DNA of 45,327 bases from Bacteriovoracaceae bacterium (lineage in GTDB: Bacteria; Bdellovibrionota; Bacteriovoracia; Bacteriovoracales; Bacteriovoracaceae). Location: the NCBI GenBank assembly GCA_019752535.1, contig JAIEMA010000051.1, positions 1 through 45,327 on the forward strand. Reading direction: 5' to 3'. A program made the position numbers and the translations under genes. Positions within the stretch are counted from its first letter, which is position 1, and every line of letters starts with the position of its first letter. This document shows, piece by piece, positions 1 through 8,513 of this stretch. The notes under the pieces were generated by a model. It made no database searches. It was not told the origin of the DNA and worked only from the letters and a program-made list of their open reading frames with translations.

Positions 1-1
1 A

Positions 2-1888
2 AGTTATGTCTACAGCACGAACATTCAGCAATTAAAAATTCACTCTTGCATCAGTGTGCCTGGATCACTTGGATCAGACTGTTCAGCAACTCCGGGAGTG
101 ACTCAATCTTATAAAATTCTGATCCCTAATATTACATTCTCTCCTGCGGGCAATCCTGTGGCGATTGCCAACAGTGGCCATGTCACCGCTTGCTACAATA
201 CCTATGCACCAGCAGGAGGGATGACAAATATAAGAATGCCTTCAGGCACTGCTGGATTGCCGTTTCCTTTTACCATCAAAACCTTCTCTGCTCCGAACTG
301 TGCGGGCTTGTCTGATGAAATTCCTTTCTCTTTGGGTCTACTCACTCCTCAAACTCTCACGACGGCAAGTTTTGATGATACAGGTTCAACTCCTCATCAA
401 TCCTGGGCTTATTTTAAGAGTGATAACAACTCAGTTTTAAATCTCATTTCAAATAATTTTTCCATTCCCGCAGAATCCACTTTCCCAATGGATCTTTCAA
501 AATTTATCTCTGGCGGAGTGGCTCCCATTAGTTATTTTTGCACGACTTGCGGTGGGGCAAGTGTGACCGGGAGTATCTTTACAAACAATAACGCCGCTTC
601 ACCACGGGTAATCACCATCACTGATGCAACCGGAAGAGCGATTTCCCTTAACATGATTCCTGTGACCTCAACTCTTCATGATTTTACGGCTAGCGCTAAC
701 AACGGTTGGACGACCACTCGCTCATCGACCTCAGATGTGAATATGCCCTCACCTGGAAATTTTTCAACAAGCACATCCAATGCGATTCGTTTTCATGAAG
801 CAGCTTCTGGAAACGGTTTAGGTATGCTGGTGGAACCAAGCCGCACCAACAATTTTTCATCACACAATAACGTCTCCTCATGGGGGACAACTGCTGGAAC
901 TGTCAGCTTCTCTCTCTCAGGCTCAAGTCCTCATGGCTCTTATCAGCCAAGCTTAATCGATGACGTTGACGGAGGGGCTCTCTCCTATCGCTCAAGTCCA
1001 AGTTTTAACTTTTCAGGTTCACCGGGTGAATACGTTTTCTCTGTTTACGCTAAAGCGGGCACATCGAACATTTTGTATTTTTATCAAATGGATATTGCCG
1101 ACAGTTGCAACGACATTGTGGTGAATTTATCCTCGGGCACCTTTATCAATGGCCCCTCTTGTGGCGGTGGTTCCACAACGAAAGGGGTGATTCCTCTAGG
1201 TGGGGGCTGGTTCAAAATTTGGATTAAAGACTACATCAATACCAGCAATTCATTTATAAAAGTTTATCCCGCTTGGAATACGACTCTCACCACCACTGGT
1301 TCACCATCAGCAACTGGATCTGTGTATCTGTGGGGTGCACAATATGAGAAAGGAAGTTATCCAACCAGTACGATCCTCTCCACCTCTGCTGCTACAACTC
1401 GTGTCGCCGGTGCGATTACTCATCCGACTTTCTATAGCATTCCCCAAACCTTTGGTACGGTTATGATGGAATGGAATACAATGAGTGATAAGCTGAATCC
1501 TTCCACACTTCTTGTCTTTAGAAATTCTAGCGCCCCTGCAACGAATGCTGTTTGGTTACAAAAGAATGCAACGGACAAAGTCTCTCTCACCATCGCAAAC
1601 TCTGGTGGCTATGAGACGATGACGAGTACCGCCTCTCTCAACACGACGAGTGGTGATAATAAAGTGGCATTCAGTTACGGAAATAACTCAATGAACTTAA
1701 CTTTGAATTCACAATCCAATACTTACACCCAAAGTTTAACCAATGGTTTTCCGGGATCGGCCTTCGATCAAGTGTATTTGGGAACTTCAAACGGCACTGC
1801 TGATGAATCGGGAATGGTCGTGAAAAAGATTCGCCGCTGGGATGTCTACTTTATTCCGCAGGTCACCCAGCAGCTACTTCCACCTTAA
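2..1888 (+). CDS. Large secreted surface protein, 3' part (5' end outside window)
   Basis: The reading frame is open from base 2 with no stop before the first possible start (GTG at 56), so the gene very probably begins left of the window. The visible ~628 residues are rich in Ser, Thr, Gly and Asn, as in exported adhesin-like proteins. The first half has no family I recognise and contains scattered Cys. Roughly the last 400 residues resemble the carbohydrate-binding/concanavalin-like module seen in phage head-spike and tail-fibre proteins: a YVFSVYAKAG strand, then LWGAQYEKGSYPTSTI, then TTRVAG. A cell-surface or adhesive role is inference. Its TAA stop abuts the stop of the convergent protease gene with no base between, so there is no room for a separate terminator. 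Confidence 0.6.
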   Translation, partial: SYVYSTNIQQLKIHSCISVPGSLGSDCSATPGVTQSYKILIPNITFSPAGNPVAIANSGHVTACYNTYAPAGGMTNIRMPSGTAGLPFPFTIKTFSAPNCAGLSDEIPFSLGLLTPQTLTTASFDDTGSTPHQSWAYFKSDNNSVLNLISNNFSIPAESTFPMDLSKFISGGVAPISYFCTTCGGASVTGSIFTNNNAASPRVITITDATGRAISLNMIPVTSTLHDFTASANNGWTTTRSSTSDVNMPSPGNFSTSTSNAIRFHEAASGNGLGMLVEPSRTNNFSSHNNVSSWGTTAGTVSFSLSGSSPHGSYQPSLIDDVDGGALSYRSSPSFNFSGSPGEYVFSVYAKAGTSNILYFYQMDIADSCNDIVVNLSSGTFINGPSCGGGSTTKGVIPLGGGWFKIWIKDYINTSNSFIKVYPAWNTTLTTTGSPSATGSVYLWGAQYEKGSYPTSTILSTSAATTRVAGAITHPTFYSIPQTFGTVMMEWNTMSDKLNPSTLLVFRNSSAPATNAVWLQKNATDKVSLTIANSGGYETMTSTASLNTTSGDNKVAFSYGNNSMNLTLNSQSNTYTQSLTNGFPGSAFDQVYLGTSNGTADESGMVVKKIRRWDVYFIPQVTQQLLPP

Positions 1889-3115
1889 TTACTTTCTATA
1901 CGCTCTCTGAAGCTCAAGGGCGATTCTCTCGTCCATGTTCCCCGCACGTGAACACATCAAGTCTTTCACATCGAGCTGGTAGTTCACAAACGCACCTAAC
2001 TGAGAATCATAAAACTCATGGTAGCAATCAGGAAGACCAATCACATGGCCAAACTCGTGGCGAATGGTCCACTGGCTCTCGTACTCTTCGATCGGCTGGT
2101 TAGAATCCATCACGATCTCATTGCCGCCAAGACCATTGACGTGAGGAACCACGCCCGGCTCAAACTTCAACATTGGGCCATCAGCATAAGTGCCGTAAAT
2201 AATTTTGAGTCCCCAAGTTCCAAAGCGGAACTCATCTTCGACGTTGTCTTGAAGATAAGGGATGAACTTCGCAATGCTTGGAGTATTGAATGGAACCTTC
2301 ATGACGTTTGGATCGGTATGATCCACATCCGTACGTACAGCATCAGATGGAATATCGAAGAATTCATTCCAGACGCGAACACTTGTTGCACTTAAAGTCG
2401 CGTACAACTCTCCAAGGGTGCCGGCCGCTTCCGCTTTGGCCACTTTCTTCGTGCATGAATTGTAAGAGGAGAAAGCATCATTTAAGCACATACCTGCAAG
2501 ATTCTCTCTTACGGCCACTTTTTGTGTTTCAGGTAATTGTGAGAAATCAGCGAAACGAGCTGTCGTCCATCCATCTTTCTTAAAGAAGTAGTAGCTGCGC
2601 ACATCTTTTGATTTCGCGCGCACGTAGTACGACATGTAAGGCTTTAAAGATTTAAAGCGAGCAGCTGATTGATAGTTGCGATCAACCAAACGGGCCAGTC
2701 TCACGAATTCAGCATCATCGACAGGAAGTTGTGTCGGGAAAGCCGCGCCATTGAGAACGGCCATCATATCGGCCGGTAATTCTTTGGCCAATTTATCATT
2801 CGTCGCTTGAATGGTTTTCTCTGAATAAATAGATGGAGTCTCAATTGGAATCCCACGACGCGTGCCCGGAGATGTGAGGCGAAGAGCCGTGCTCGGAGAG
2901 CGACGAGCATTTTCATCAGCGAGCCATTTCTGTAAACGCTCACCAAGTTTTAAAGCAAGAGCGACTGCAGGATCATCCACATCTTTTTGATTCATCTCTT
3001 TCAAGAGTCCGCGGTACTCCAATGAAGTCATCTCAAGATCAAGATGCACGGGAGCTTTCTCGGCAAATGCGGCAAGAGAGAGAGTGGCTAAAAGGCCAGT
3101 GAGTACTTTTTTCAT
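1889..3115 (-). CDS. Secreted metzincin-like zinc metalloprotease
   Basis: 408 residues. The N-terminus MKKVLTGLLATLSLAAFA is a typical signal peptide. Near the C-terminus is HEFGHVIGLPD (residues 353-363), the HExxHxxGxxD zinc-binding motif of metzincins, followed about 20 residues later by DLMCS, which fits a Met-turn. The ~330 residues before the catalytic domain could be a propeptide plus unknown domain. It probably cleaves protein outside the cytoplasm; substrate unknown. The start is supported by GGAGGA five bases before ATG, but that Shine-Dalgarno sits in a perfect 7-bp hairpin (3119-3135). Upstream on the same strand lies the 20-Cys protein, separated by a hairpin terminator, so the two are probably transcribed independently. 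Confidence 0.75.
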   Translation of the reverse strand: MKKVLTGLLATLSLAAFAEKAPVHLDLEMTSLEYRGLLKEMNQKDVDDPAVALALKLGERLQKWLADENARRSPSTALRLTSPGTRRGIPIETPSIYSEKTIQATNDKLAKELPADMMAVLNGAAFPTQLPVDDAEFVRLARLVDRNYQSAARFKSLKPYMSYYVRAKSKDVRSYYFFKKDGWTTARFADFSQLPETQKVAVRENLAGMCLNDAFSSYNSCTKKVAKAEAAGTLGELYATLSATSVRVWNEFFDIPSDAVRTDVDHTDPNVMKVPFNTPSIAKFIPYLQDNVEDEFRFGTWGLKIIYGTYADGPMLKFEPGVVPHVNGLGGNEIVMDSNQPIEEYESQWTIRHEFGHVIGLPDCYHEFYDSQLGAFVNYQLDVKDLMCSRAGNMDERIALELQRAYRK

Positions 3116-3118
3116 GGA

Positions 3119-3135
3119 TCCTCCAGATTGGAGGA
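3119..3135 (-). promoter_or_regulatory. Hairpin sequestering the Shine-Dalgarno of the metalloprotease gene
   Basis: On the transcript, UCCUCCA-AUC-UGGAGGA forms a perfect 7-bp stem with a 3-nt loop. The 3' arm contains the GGAGG Shine-Dalgarno and ends three bases before the ATG at 3115. The pairing is read directly from the sequence; a role in translational control is inference. Confidence 0.5.
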
Positions 3136-3195
3136 AGAATCTCCCAAAGACTTTACAACTTGACTAGACCCCTAGGGAAAAAATGCAATCGAATA

Positions 3196-3228
3196 AAATC
3201 ATGGGAGTAAGCATCACTTACTCCCATG
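3196..3228 (-). terminator. Hairpin terminator after the 20-Cys protein gene
   Basis: A perfect 12-bp inverted repeat (CATGGGAGTAAG / CTTACTCCCATG) with a 5-nt loop lies just after the stop at 3241 on the minus strand, followed by ATTTTATT. The stem is strong and the U-run is imperfect, so termination is likely but may be partial. Confidence 0.6.
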
Positions 3229-3240
3229 AAAAAGACTTAA

Positions 3241-4593
3241 TTAACGAATGGCTTCCGCCTGTGCTTCTTTTTGAGACTTAATTTCAGGGATTTGACCTGA
3301 CCATGAGAAGCCCTCAGGGAGAACCTTCTGGTGAGTCATAATCATTTTGAAATTCTTCTTATCTTCAATCGCTGAGATATCAGTTTTTGAAAGATCGATT
3401 TGAACCGCTGTGATGCCTTCACCAGCTGCCGCCGTCGTGGCTTCAAGGACTTTAAGAGATCCACTCAACTGAGCTTTCCCTAAACTTGTGCCAAAGAGTT
3501 TTTTCTTTCTGCCTTCAAGAGTGACTTCAAGAACATCATCCATTTCAACAATGCCTTGAGCAGTGAATGAAAGTTTCTTCGCAGCGAAGTCGATTACGAC
3601 GGCTGAAAGATTTTGTGTCACTTGAGATTGAACCATTGGAATATCGGCCATCGCGACATCTATACGCTGCTTCACGAGGATGGAGTCAGCTTGAGATTCA
3701 ACTGTGGCTTCTTGCGCTCTTGTTCCCACGACTACTCCTTGAGGAGCTTGTGCAGTAAGAACAAATTTTTTCGCAGACGAAAGTGCAGCAGTGAAGTTCA
3801 CTTCTTGAGAGAACTGAGGATTTAAGAACGCCACATCAAGTTGTCCATGGACTGGAATCGTGACGTTATAAGGAACTTCTACTGGACGCTGACAAGCATA
3901 AGTCTCAGTGCGGTAGCGAGTGACGTTTCTACAAACGTTTTCTTGATAAGGAATATCACGGCAAACGTTTTGTCCGGGAATGGTTGTACACCATGGAACA
4001 GATTCAGTTGTACATTCTTGATCAGGGTATGAAACTTGACGGCAAATGCGCTCACCCGGCTCAGTTGTACAACGAGTTTCAGGTGGAGTTGAGCGACAGT
4101 CTCTCTCCCCTGGAACAGTTCTACAAACTCTGCCACCCGTGCGACGGCACACACGACGGCCATTCACCTCGCGGCACTCTTCCGAGCCTCCACGGTCTTC
4201 ACAAATTTCGCGGCCCGGACGATTGGTGCAAACTTGTCCGCCTGGAAAAGTTCTACACTCACGACGGCTAGGACCGTTCGAGCATTCTTGACGGTAGCGA
4301 GTCACTTGGCGGCAGCGACGCTCATCACGACGGCCACACTCTTGGCGAGCTGGAACCCAGGTGCACTCTTGGCGGTAGCGCGTCTCAGGCCCGCACTCTT
4401 GTTCTTGATAAGGGATCTGACGAGTACAGGTATCATTCTGCATCTCAGTTCTCGTGCGAGTCTCAACCACCGAGCGCTCGAGAGCGACGTGTTCTTGAGG
4501 CTGCCCTCTAAAAATAAATTGTGCTGTCTCGTTTTGAGCGAGCGCACTTAGTGACAGTAAAATCCCTGCGATGAGGGGCCAAAAAGATCCCAT
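3241..4593 (-). CDS. Secreted protein with a regularly spaced 20-Cys repeat region
   Basis: 450 residues, starting at ATG with AAGGAG six bases upstream. Residues 1-19 are a signal peptide ending SALA. Residues 56-234 hold 20 Cys, mostly 8-11 residues apart, in an Arg-rich repeating frame (motifs such as RYRQEC, PGREIC, PGERDC). An even Cys number is compatible with a ladder of disulfides in an extended rod. Residues ~240-450 are Cys-free and look like beta-rich domains. I do not recognise a named family; relatives in predatory deltaproteobacteria-like lineages are plausible but not checked. The repeat is visible at the DNA level as many ORFs on the opposite strand, which I regard as shadows. 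Function unknown; periplasmic or surface location is inferred. Confidence 0.75.
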   Translation of the reverse strand: MGSFWPLIAGILLSLSALAQNETAQFIFRGQPQEHVALERSVVETRTRTEMQNDTCTRQIPYQEQECGPETRYRQECTWVPARQECGRRDERRCRQVTRYRQECSNGPSRRECRTFPGGQVCTNRPGREICEDRGGSEECREVNGRRVCRRTGGRVCRTVPGERDCRSTPPETRCTTEPGERICRQVSYPDQECTTESVPWCTTIPGQNVCRDIPYQENVCRNVTRYRTETYACQRPVEVPYNVTIPVHGQLDVAFLNPQFSQEVNFTAALSSAKKFVLTAQAPQGVVVGTRAQEATVESQADSILVKQRIDVAMADIPMVQSQVTQNLSAVVIDFAAKKLSFTAQGIVEMDDVLEVTLEGRKKKLFGTSLGKAQLSGSLKVLEATTAAAGEGITAVQIDLSKTDISAIEDKKNFKMIMTHQKVLPEGFSWSGQIPEIKSQKEAQAEAIR

Positions 4594-4718
4594 GACGACT
4601 CCTTGTTAGGTATAACGCGTTGATATGAAGCAAATGACATACCAACTTGCTCAGCTAGTTTTATCATTCACTTGATGCATGGCACGGGGCGAGCTGACCC
4701 CAGCGGATGGGGACAATT

Positions 4719-4745
4719 TTGCTCGGTCATAAATTGTTTGAGCAA
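4719..4745. repeat. Inverted repeat TTGCTC/GAGCAA upstream of a membrane protein gene
   Basis: Six-base arms 15 bp apart within the 192-bp spacer between the divergent genes starting at 4593 and 4786. It could be an operator for either gene. Nothing else convincing was seen in this spacer apart from the Shine-Dalgarno GGAGGA before 4786. Confidence 0.25.
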
Positions 4746-4785
4746 TTTAAAATGAATCCCGATAGGTGTCCTGGAGGATACTGTC

Positions 4786-5871
4786 ATGGGCCCACTAAAA
4801 CACTTATTTCAATCTCAGGATTCAAAATATTTTTTGAAAACTGCCTTTAAAATTGGAATGGTTCCTCTTCTCTCTTCTGTGTTGATCACCTACTCACTGT
4901 GGATCTACATGGAAATGAATTACTCATTCTTCCTAGCGAATGGTTTTGGCAGTGGAGCAGATATGAAGGAAGCTTTCTGGGATCATCTCATGATGTCTCA
5001 GATGGATTTCATCCCATGGCTTGGCGCCTTTTATGTGGGCGTATTTTTCGTTGGCCTCTTCCTCGCACACTTAGTGCTTAGACCTTTCTCGAAAGTTCAA
5101 AAAATGTGCAACGACGTTCTCAATGGTGAAGCGCCAGAACTTTCAACTGATCCCATGACTGCAAGAAAACTCGTCATTCGCTCAGCCGTGCTCTTTATGG
5201 AGTACATTGCTTCTCAAGAAACAGACACCGAGACCGATTTTGAAATTCCCAAAGATTTAGAAAAAATCCGCAAACCCCGTGCCGATGGTGTGTTCTATCT
5301 GCAATATGTCTCTTTCATGTTTATTCTTTCTGCCATCACGGGCCTTGCTGTCTATATGGCCGTCATGCATTTGCATGAATCCATCGTCGAAACAGCAATG
5401 ACACTTTTAAAATCGAATAAAAGTATTGGAACATTTTTGACTTCTCAACAAGAAAGTATCGAGGCGATCGCTTGGGTGTGTACGGGTTTCAGTACTCTTC
5501 TCTATGCTCTTCTCGCTAAGGGTATCATTAGCGAAGTGGAAGGTGTCTCTTATGGTTATTTAAGAGATATTCGCGATATCGTTTCAGGCGATCATATCAA
5601 GCGTCTTCGTCCTCGCTTCAATGATCCAGGTAAAGATGCCGCGCTTGCGATCAACCAATTGATGAATAATCTCTTTCCACAAAGTGAGTCAAAACCAACT
5701 AATGTGGTCGAGCTTCACCCTCATGTGCAAAGAGAAGTTCCTCCCGCCTTTGTTGAAGAGTTTCATTCTAAAGACGGCACGCGCCTCTATCGCGTAGTGA
5801 CTCCTGACGGACAGGTTGTCGAAGGTCTCTCGTATCAAGACACTATAAAGGTTCTTAAAGAAGTGGGCTAA
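4786..5871 (+). CDS. Multi-pass membrane protein with HAMP-like cytoplasmic stretch, unknown function
   Basis: 361 residues, well-placed GGAGGA before the ATG. Hydrophobic segments lie at about residues 23-45, 80-105, 170-195 and 225-245, giving about four membrane helices. After the second helix the segment LRPFSKVQKMCNDVLNGE resembles the start of a HAMP-type linker, and a similar stretch follows the fourth helix (YLRDIRDIVSGDHIKRL), so the protein looks like two tandem membrane/HAMP-like halves without an output kinase or methyl-accepting domain. The C-terminal ~50 residues (GTRLYRVVTPDGQVVEGLSY) look like a small separate domain. Function not recognised; a sensory or envelope role is inference. 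A hairpin overlapping its stop codon may terminate transcription. Confidence 0.6.
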   Translation: MGPLKHLFQSQDSKYFLKTAFKIGMVPLLSSVLITYSLWIYMEMNYSFFLANGFGSGADMKEAFWDHLMMSQMDFIPWLGAFYVGVFFVGLFLAHLVLRPFSKVQKMCNDVLNGEAPELSTDPMTARKLVIRSAVLFMEYIASQETDTETDFEIPKDLEKIRKPRADGVFYLQYVSFMFILSAITGLAVYMAVMHLHESIVETAMTLLKSNKSIGTFLTSQQESIEAIAWVCTGFSTLLYALLAKGIISEVEGVSYGYLRDIRDIVSGDHIKRLRPRFNDPGKDAALAINQLMNNLFPQSESKPTNVVELHPHVQREVPPAFVEEFHSKDGTRLYRVVTPDGQVVEGLSYQDTIKVLKEVG

Positions 5872-5883
5872 GCGCCCACTTTT
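5862..5883 (+). terminator. Weak terminator overlapping a stop codon
   Basis: AGTGGGC-TAAGC-GCCCACT forms a 7-bp stem whose loop contains the TAA stop of the preceding gene, followed by a run of four T. Short U-run, so probably a weak terminator. Confidence 0.4.
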
Positions 5884-5899
5884 CCCCTAACATTAGTTC

Positions 5900-7702
5900 A
5901 TGAAGAAATTCGCAGGGATTTTGACCATTCTGTGTGTCTTTGCCGTTGGGCAATGGATTAGATCCCATCAGTACTTTATTGGCGCCAAAGACTTCACCAT
6001 AGATGAAGAAGCCATAAATTTCTTTAGTCGTCCCCTGTTTAAAGATATCACTGCTCAAACGGGTCTCTCATTTGAAAACGTCAGGGCCCCAGTCGATCCC
6101 ATGCTCTATCACCGCATCGATTCTTTTTTTGTCTCACCAGGAATAGCTATCGCAGACTTCAATCAAGATGGACTTCAGGACGTCTTTTTTCCTTCAACAT
6201 CACCTACTGCACCCAATAAGCTCTATCTCAATCAAGGTAAAAACAAATTTGAAGAGCAAGCTCTCAAGTGGGGCATTCAATGGAATACCTCAGGCCATCT
6301 TGCCGGCATCAGTGCGACGGCCGTCGATCTTGATAATGATGGCCGCAGTGATCTCATCCTGACTGGGATGGGGTGCACGCATGTATGGATGAATAAAAAA
6401 AATAAATTTGAAAACAATTCGAAACTCAGTGGCCTGGGTGATTGCCAAAACGCCCTCGCTGCCATTCCATTCGACATCAATAATGATGGCTGGCTTGATA
6501 TCTACTTGCTTCGCTACTGGGGCCCTCATGACATGTTCAAACTCGATACGCCTCACATCTATGTGAACAATCTTTACAATGCCGATAATGGTGGCAAAAA
6601 CTCATTTTTTCTCAATCAAAAGAATGGCTCATTTATCGATTCCACAAAAGAGATTGGAGGCGATGATCCTCACTGGAGCTATGATGCGACGATTGCCGAT
6701 TTTGATTTAGATGGAAATTATGATGTCTATATCTCTAATGACTACGGCCCCGATAAACTCTACTCGATCGTGAATGGAAAAATGATTGATACCTCCTCAC
6801 GTTTTGAAGTCCCTGATCGCCGCTACGGCATGAACGCCTCACTCGGTGATCTTGATCATAATCAAAAGCCTCACATTTATGTCTCCAATGCCTATGATGG
6901 GCCTCCATATGGGCTCACGGGAAATTTCTTATGGAAAGTCTCACCGACAAGGGCCAAAGATTTTGCCTACGAGAAGAATGTGCAGAACTGCGGCTTTGCT
7001 TGGGGTTCGGCCTTTGTGGATTTCAATCTTGATGGCTATGAAGATCTCTATGTCGCCAATGGTTTTATTTCCACCTCCACTCCCCAGGCTTCTCGCATTC
7101 CCCGCAACCTTGATCAAAATGCCAATCTCTTTAACATGCTTCAAATTCGAACTCTTCCCGGTGAATTCTCATCTGATATCCGCAACTGGATTTCATTTGT
7201 TAAAGGCAACGGACTTCATCATCAACAGCGTGACTGCCTCTTTATGAACTATAAAAATAAATTCATGGTGGATATGGCCGAAAAGCACGGTCTCGATCCC
7301 CTGCTCTCAGATAATCGCTCCACAGGAGTGGTGGATTTAGATAATGATGGCGATCAAGATCTCGTCATCACTTCACGCAATGGGCCCGTTTTTGCTTGGG
7401 AAAATCTCACCAATCCTGAATCGAGCCAGTGGATTGGCTTCTCGCTCACTCCCTCAAGAGAGAATCCCAATCCTGGAGGAGCAAGAGTGACAGTTGAGCA
7501 AGAGGGTGTTGTGCAAACACGCTGGCAGACCTCAGGACGTAACGGTTTTCTTGCCTCCTCTGATACGCGTTTAGTTTTTGGATTAAATAAAAAATCATCT
7601 CTTAAAGTTAAAGTCTACTGGAGAGATGGTACAATCAACGAATGGACTGATCTTCAAGCGGGTAAATACCATGAGCTTTCTAAAAAAAATCAGCTCCGTT
7701 GA
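5900..7702 (+). CDS. UnbV-like FG-GAP/VCBS repeat protein with ASPIC domain
   Basis: 600 residues. An N-terminal hydrophobic segment (residues 4-18) acts as signal or anchor. From about residue 83 there are repeated FG-GAP calcium-loop motifs of the D-x-D/N-x-D-G-x-x-D type (ADFNQDGLQD, VDLDNDGRSD, FDINNDGWLD, ADFDLDGNYD, VDFNLDGYED, VDLDNDGDQD), predicting a beta-propeller. Residues ~530-595 (GARVTV, GFLASSD, RLVFGL, VYWRDG) match the ASPIC/UnbV C-terminal domain (CRTAC1 family). The next gene, an UnbU/RnfD-like membrane protein, overlaps by 32 bp, so they are a coupled pair. The pair is known in enediyne clusters and in many other bacteria; no enediyne synthase is present here. No Shine-Dalgarno precedes the ATG; TAACAT lies six bases upstream. 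Confidence 0.85.
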   Translation: MKKFAGILTILCVFAVGQWIRSHQYFIGAKDFTIDEEAINFFSRPLFKDITAQTGLSFENVRAPVDPMLYHRIDSFFVSPGIAIADFNQDGLQDVFFPSTSPTAPNKLYLNQGKNKFEEQALKWGIQWNTSGHLAGISATAVDLDNDGRSDLILTGMGCTHVWMNKKNKFENNSKLSGLGDCQNALAAIPFDINNDGWLDIYLLRYWGPHDMFKLDTPHIYVNNLYNADNGGKNSFFLNQKNGSFIDSTKEIGGDDPHWSYDATIADFDLDGNYDVYISNDYGPDKLYSIVNGKMIDTSSRFEVPDRRYGMNASLGDLDHNQKPHIYVSNAYDGPPYGLTGNFLWKVSPTRAKDFAYEKNVQNCGFAWGSAFVDFNLDGYEDLYVANGFISTSTPQASRIPRNLDQNANLFNMLQIRTLPGEFSSDIRNWISFVKGNGLHHQQRDCLFMNYKNKFMVDMAEKHGLDPLLSDNRSTGVVDLDNDGDQDLVITSRNGPVFAWENLTNPESSQWIGFSLTPSRENPNPGGARVTVEQEGVVQTRWQTSGRNGFLASSDTRLVFGLNKKSSLKVKVYWRDGTINEWTDLQAGKYHELSKKNQLR

Positions 7703-8513
7703 AGACTTAAAAAAAGTCTTCCCTCCCTATTATCTGCAAGCACTCATCTTGCTGGGCTATAATCTTGTCGCCAGATACATCTTTAATTTTGAGCGTCCTC
7801 AATGGATTTTTGCCATGTCCATTAGTATTGGAGTGGCGTTAAGTTATTTGATTGGAAAGTTCATTTACAAAAAAAATCATTCCATCTTCATTGCTTTAAT
7901 CGTCGCCTTCGGTGGAACGCTCCAGATGTATAGCCCACTTCTGTGGCCTTATATGTTGCTGCCCGTTTTTGCTGTCCTCTCAAAAGCCACCATTCGCTAT
8001 AAGGGCAGACATATCTTTAATCCCTCAAACTTTGGACTCGTGTGCATGTTTGAACTCTTTCCTCATGCCGTAGTAGGAAATAGCTACGTCTTTAGTGGCT
8101 ATCTTGGAGTCGCGGCTATCTTTTTTGTTCTAGGATCTCTTAATGTGCTTTATGCCAGACAGGCCATTGTGGCGTTCAGTTGGTATGTGGCTTTTATCTG
8201 CTTTAATTATTTAAGATTTAAAATTCTCGGAAATGCTCCCTTCAATTTTGCTTATCTCGCCTTTAATCCGATCATTATTCTCTTCACCTTTCATATGGTC
8301 ACTGATCCAGTGACTGTTCCTGTAAGCAAAACAGGCAAAATTTTATTTGGTGTGGGTGTCGCTCTTCTTGATTCCATTTTGAGAGGAAAGAATTTTCCGC
8401 AAAGTAATTACTATGCGCTCATTATTTGCTGTAGCTTTCTTCCACTTATTTGGGAGTTGGAATCAAAAATCTCGAAAAATGAGATTCTCCCTAGGCGCGA
8501 GTACTTGAAATAA
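7671..8513 (+). CDS. UnbU-like integral membrane protein (RnfD/NqrB superfamily)
   Basis: 280 residues from the ATG at 7671, which lies inside the end of the UnbV-like gene. The protein is almost wholly hydrophobic with about eight to ten predicted helices. RnfD-type signatures are the stretch HIFNPSNFGL and the later VTDPVTVPVSKTGKILFG, corresponding to the conserved NP-x-x-F-G and TDPVT regions of RnfD/NqrB. The other Rnf subunits are absent, so it is not part of a standard Rnf ion pump. UnbU and UnbV form a conserved two-gene unit of unknown biochemical function. Its 3' end overlaps the convergent PqqD-like gene by 23 bp. A role in redox or export linked to the neighbouring modification island is inference only. 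Confidence 0.75.
   Translation: MSFLKKISSVEDLKKVFPPYYLQALILLGYNLVARYIFNFERPQWIFAMSISIGVALSYLIGKFIYKKNHSIFIALIVAFGGTLQMYSPLLWPYMLLPVFAVLSKATIRYKGRHIFNPSNFGLVCMFELFPHAVVGNSYVFSGYLGVAAIFFVLGSLNVLYARQAIVAFSWYVAFICFNYLRFKILGNAPFNFAYLAFNPIIILFTFHMVTDPVTVPVSKTGKILFGVGVALLDSILRGKNFPQSNYYALIICCSFLPLIWELESKISKNEILPRREYLK

Noticed and set aside
3841-4551. Several long ORFs on the plus strand and in other frames opposite the 20-Cys gene
   Set aside because: They mirror the Cys/Arg repeat codons, lack ribosome sites and have no recognisable domains; treated as shadows.
5900-8513. Enediyne biosynthesis
   Set aside because: UnbU/UnbV-like genes occur but there is no polyketide synthase or other enediyne gene.
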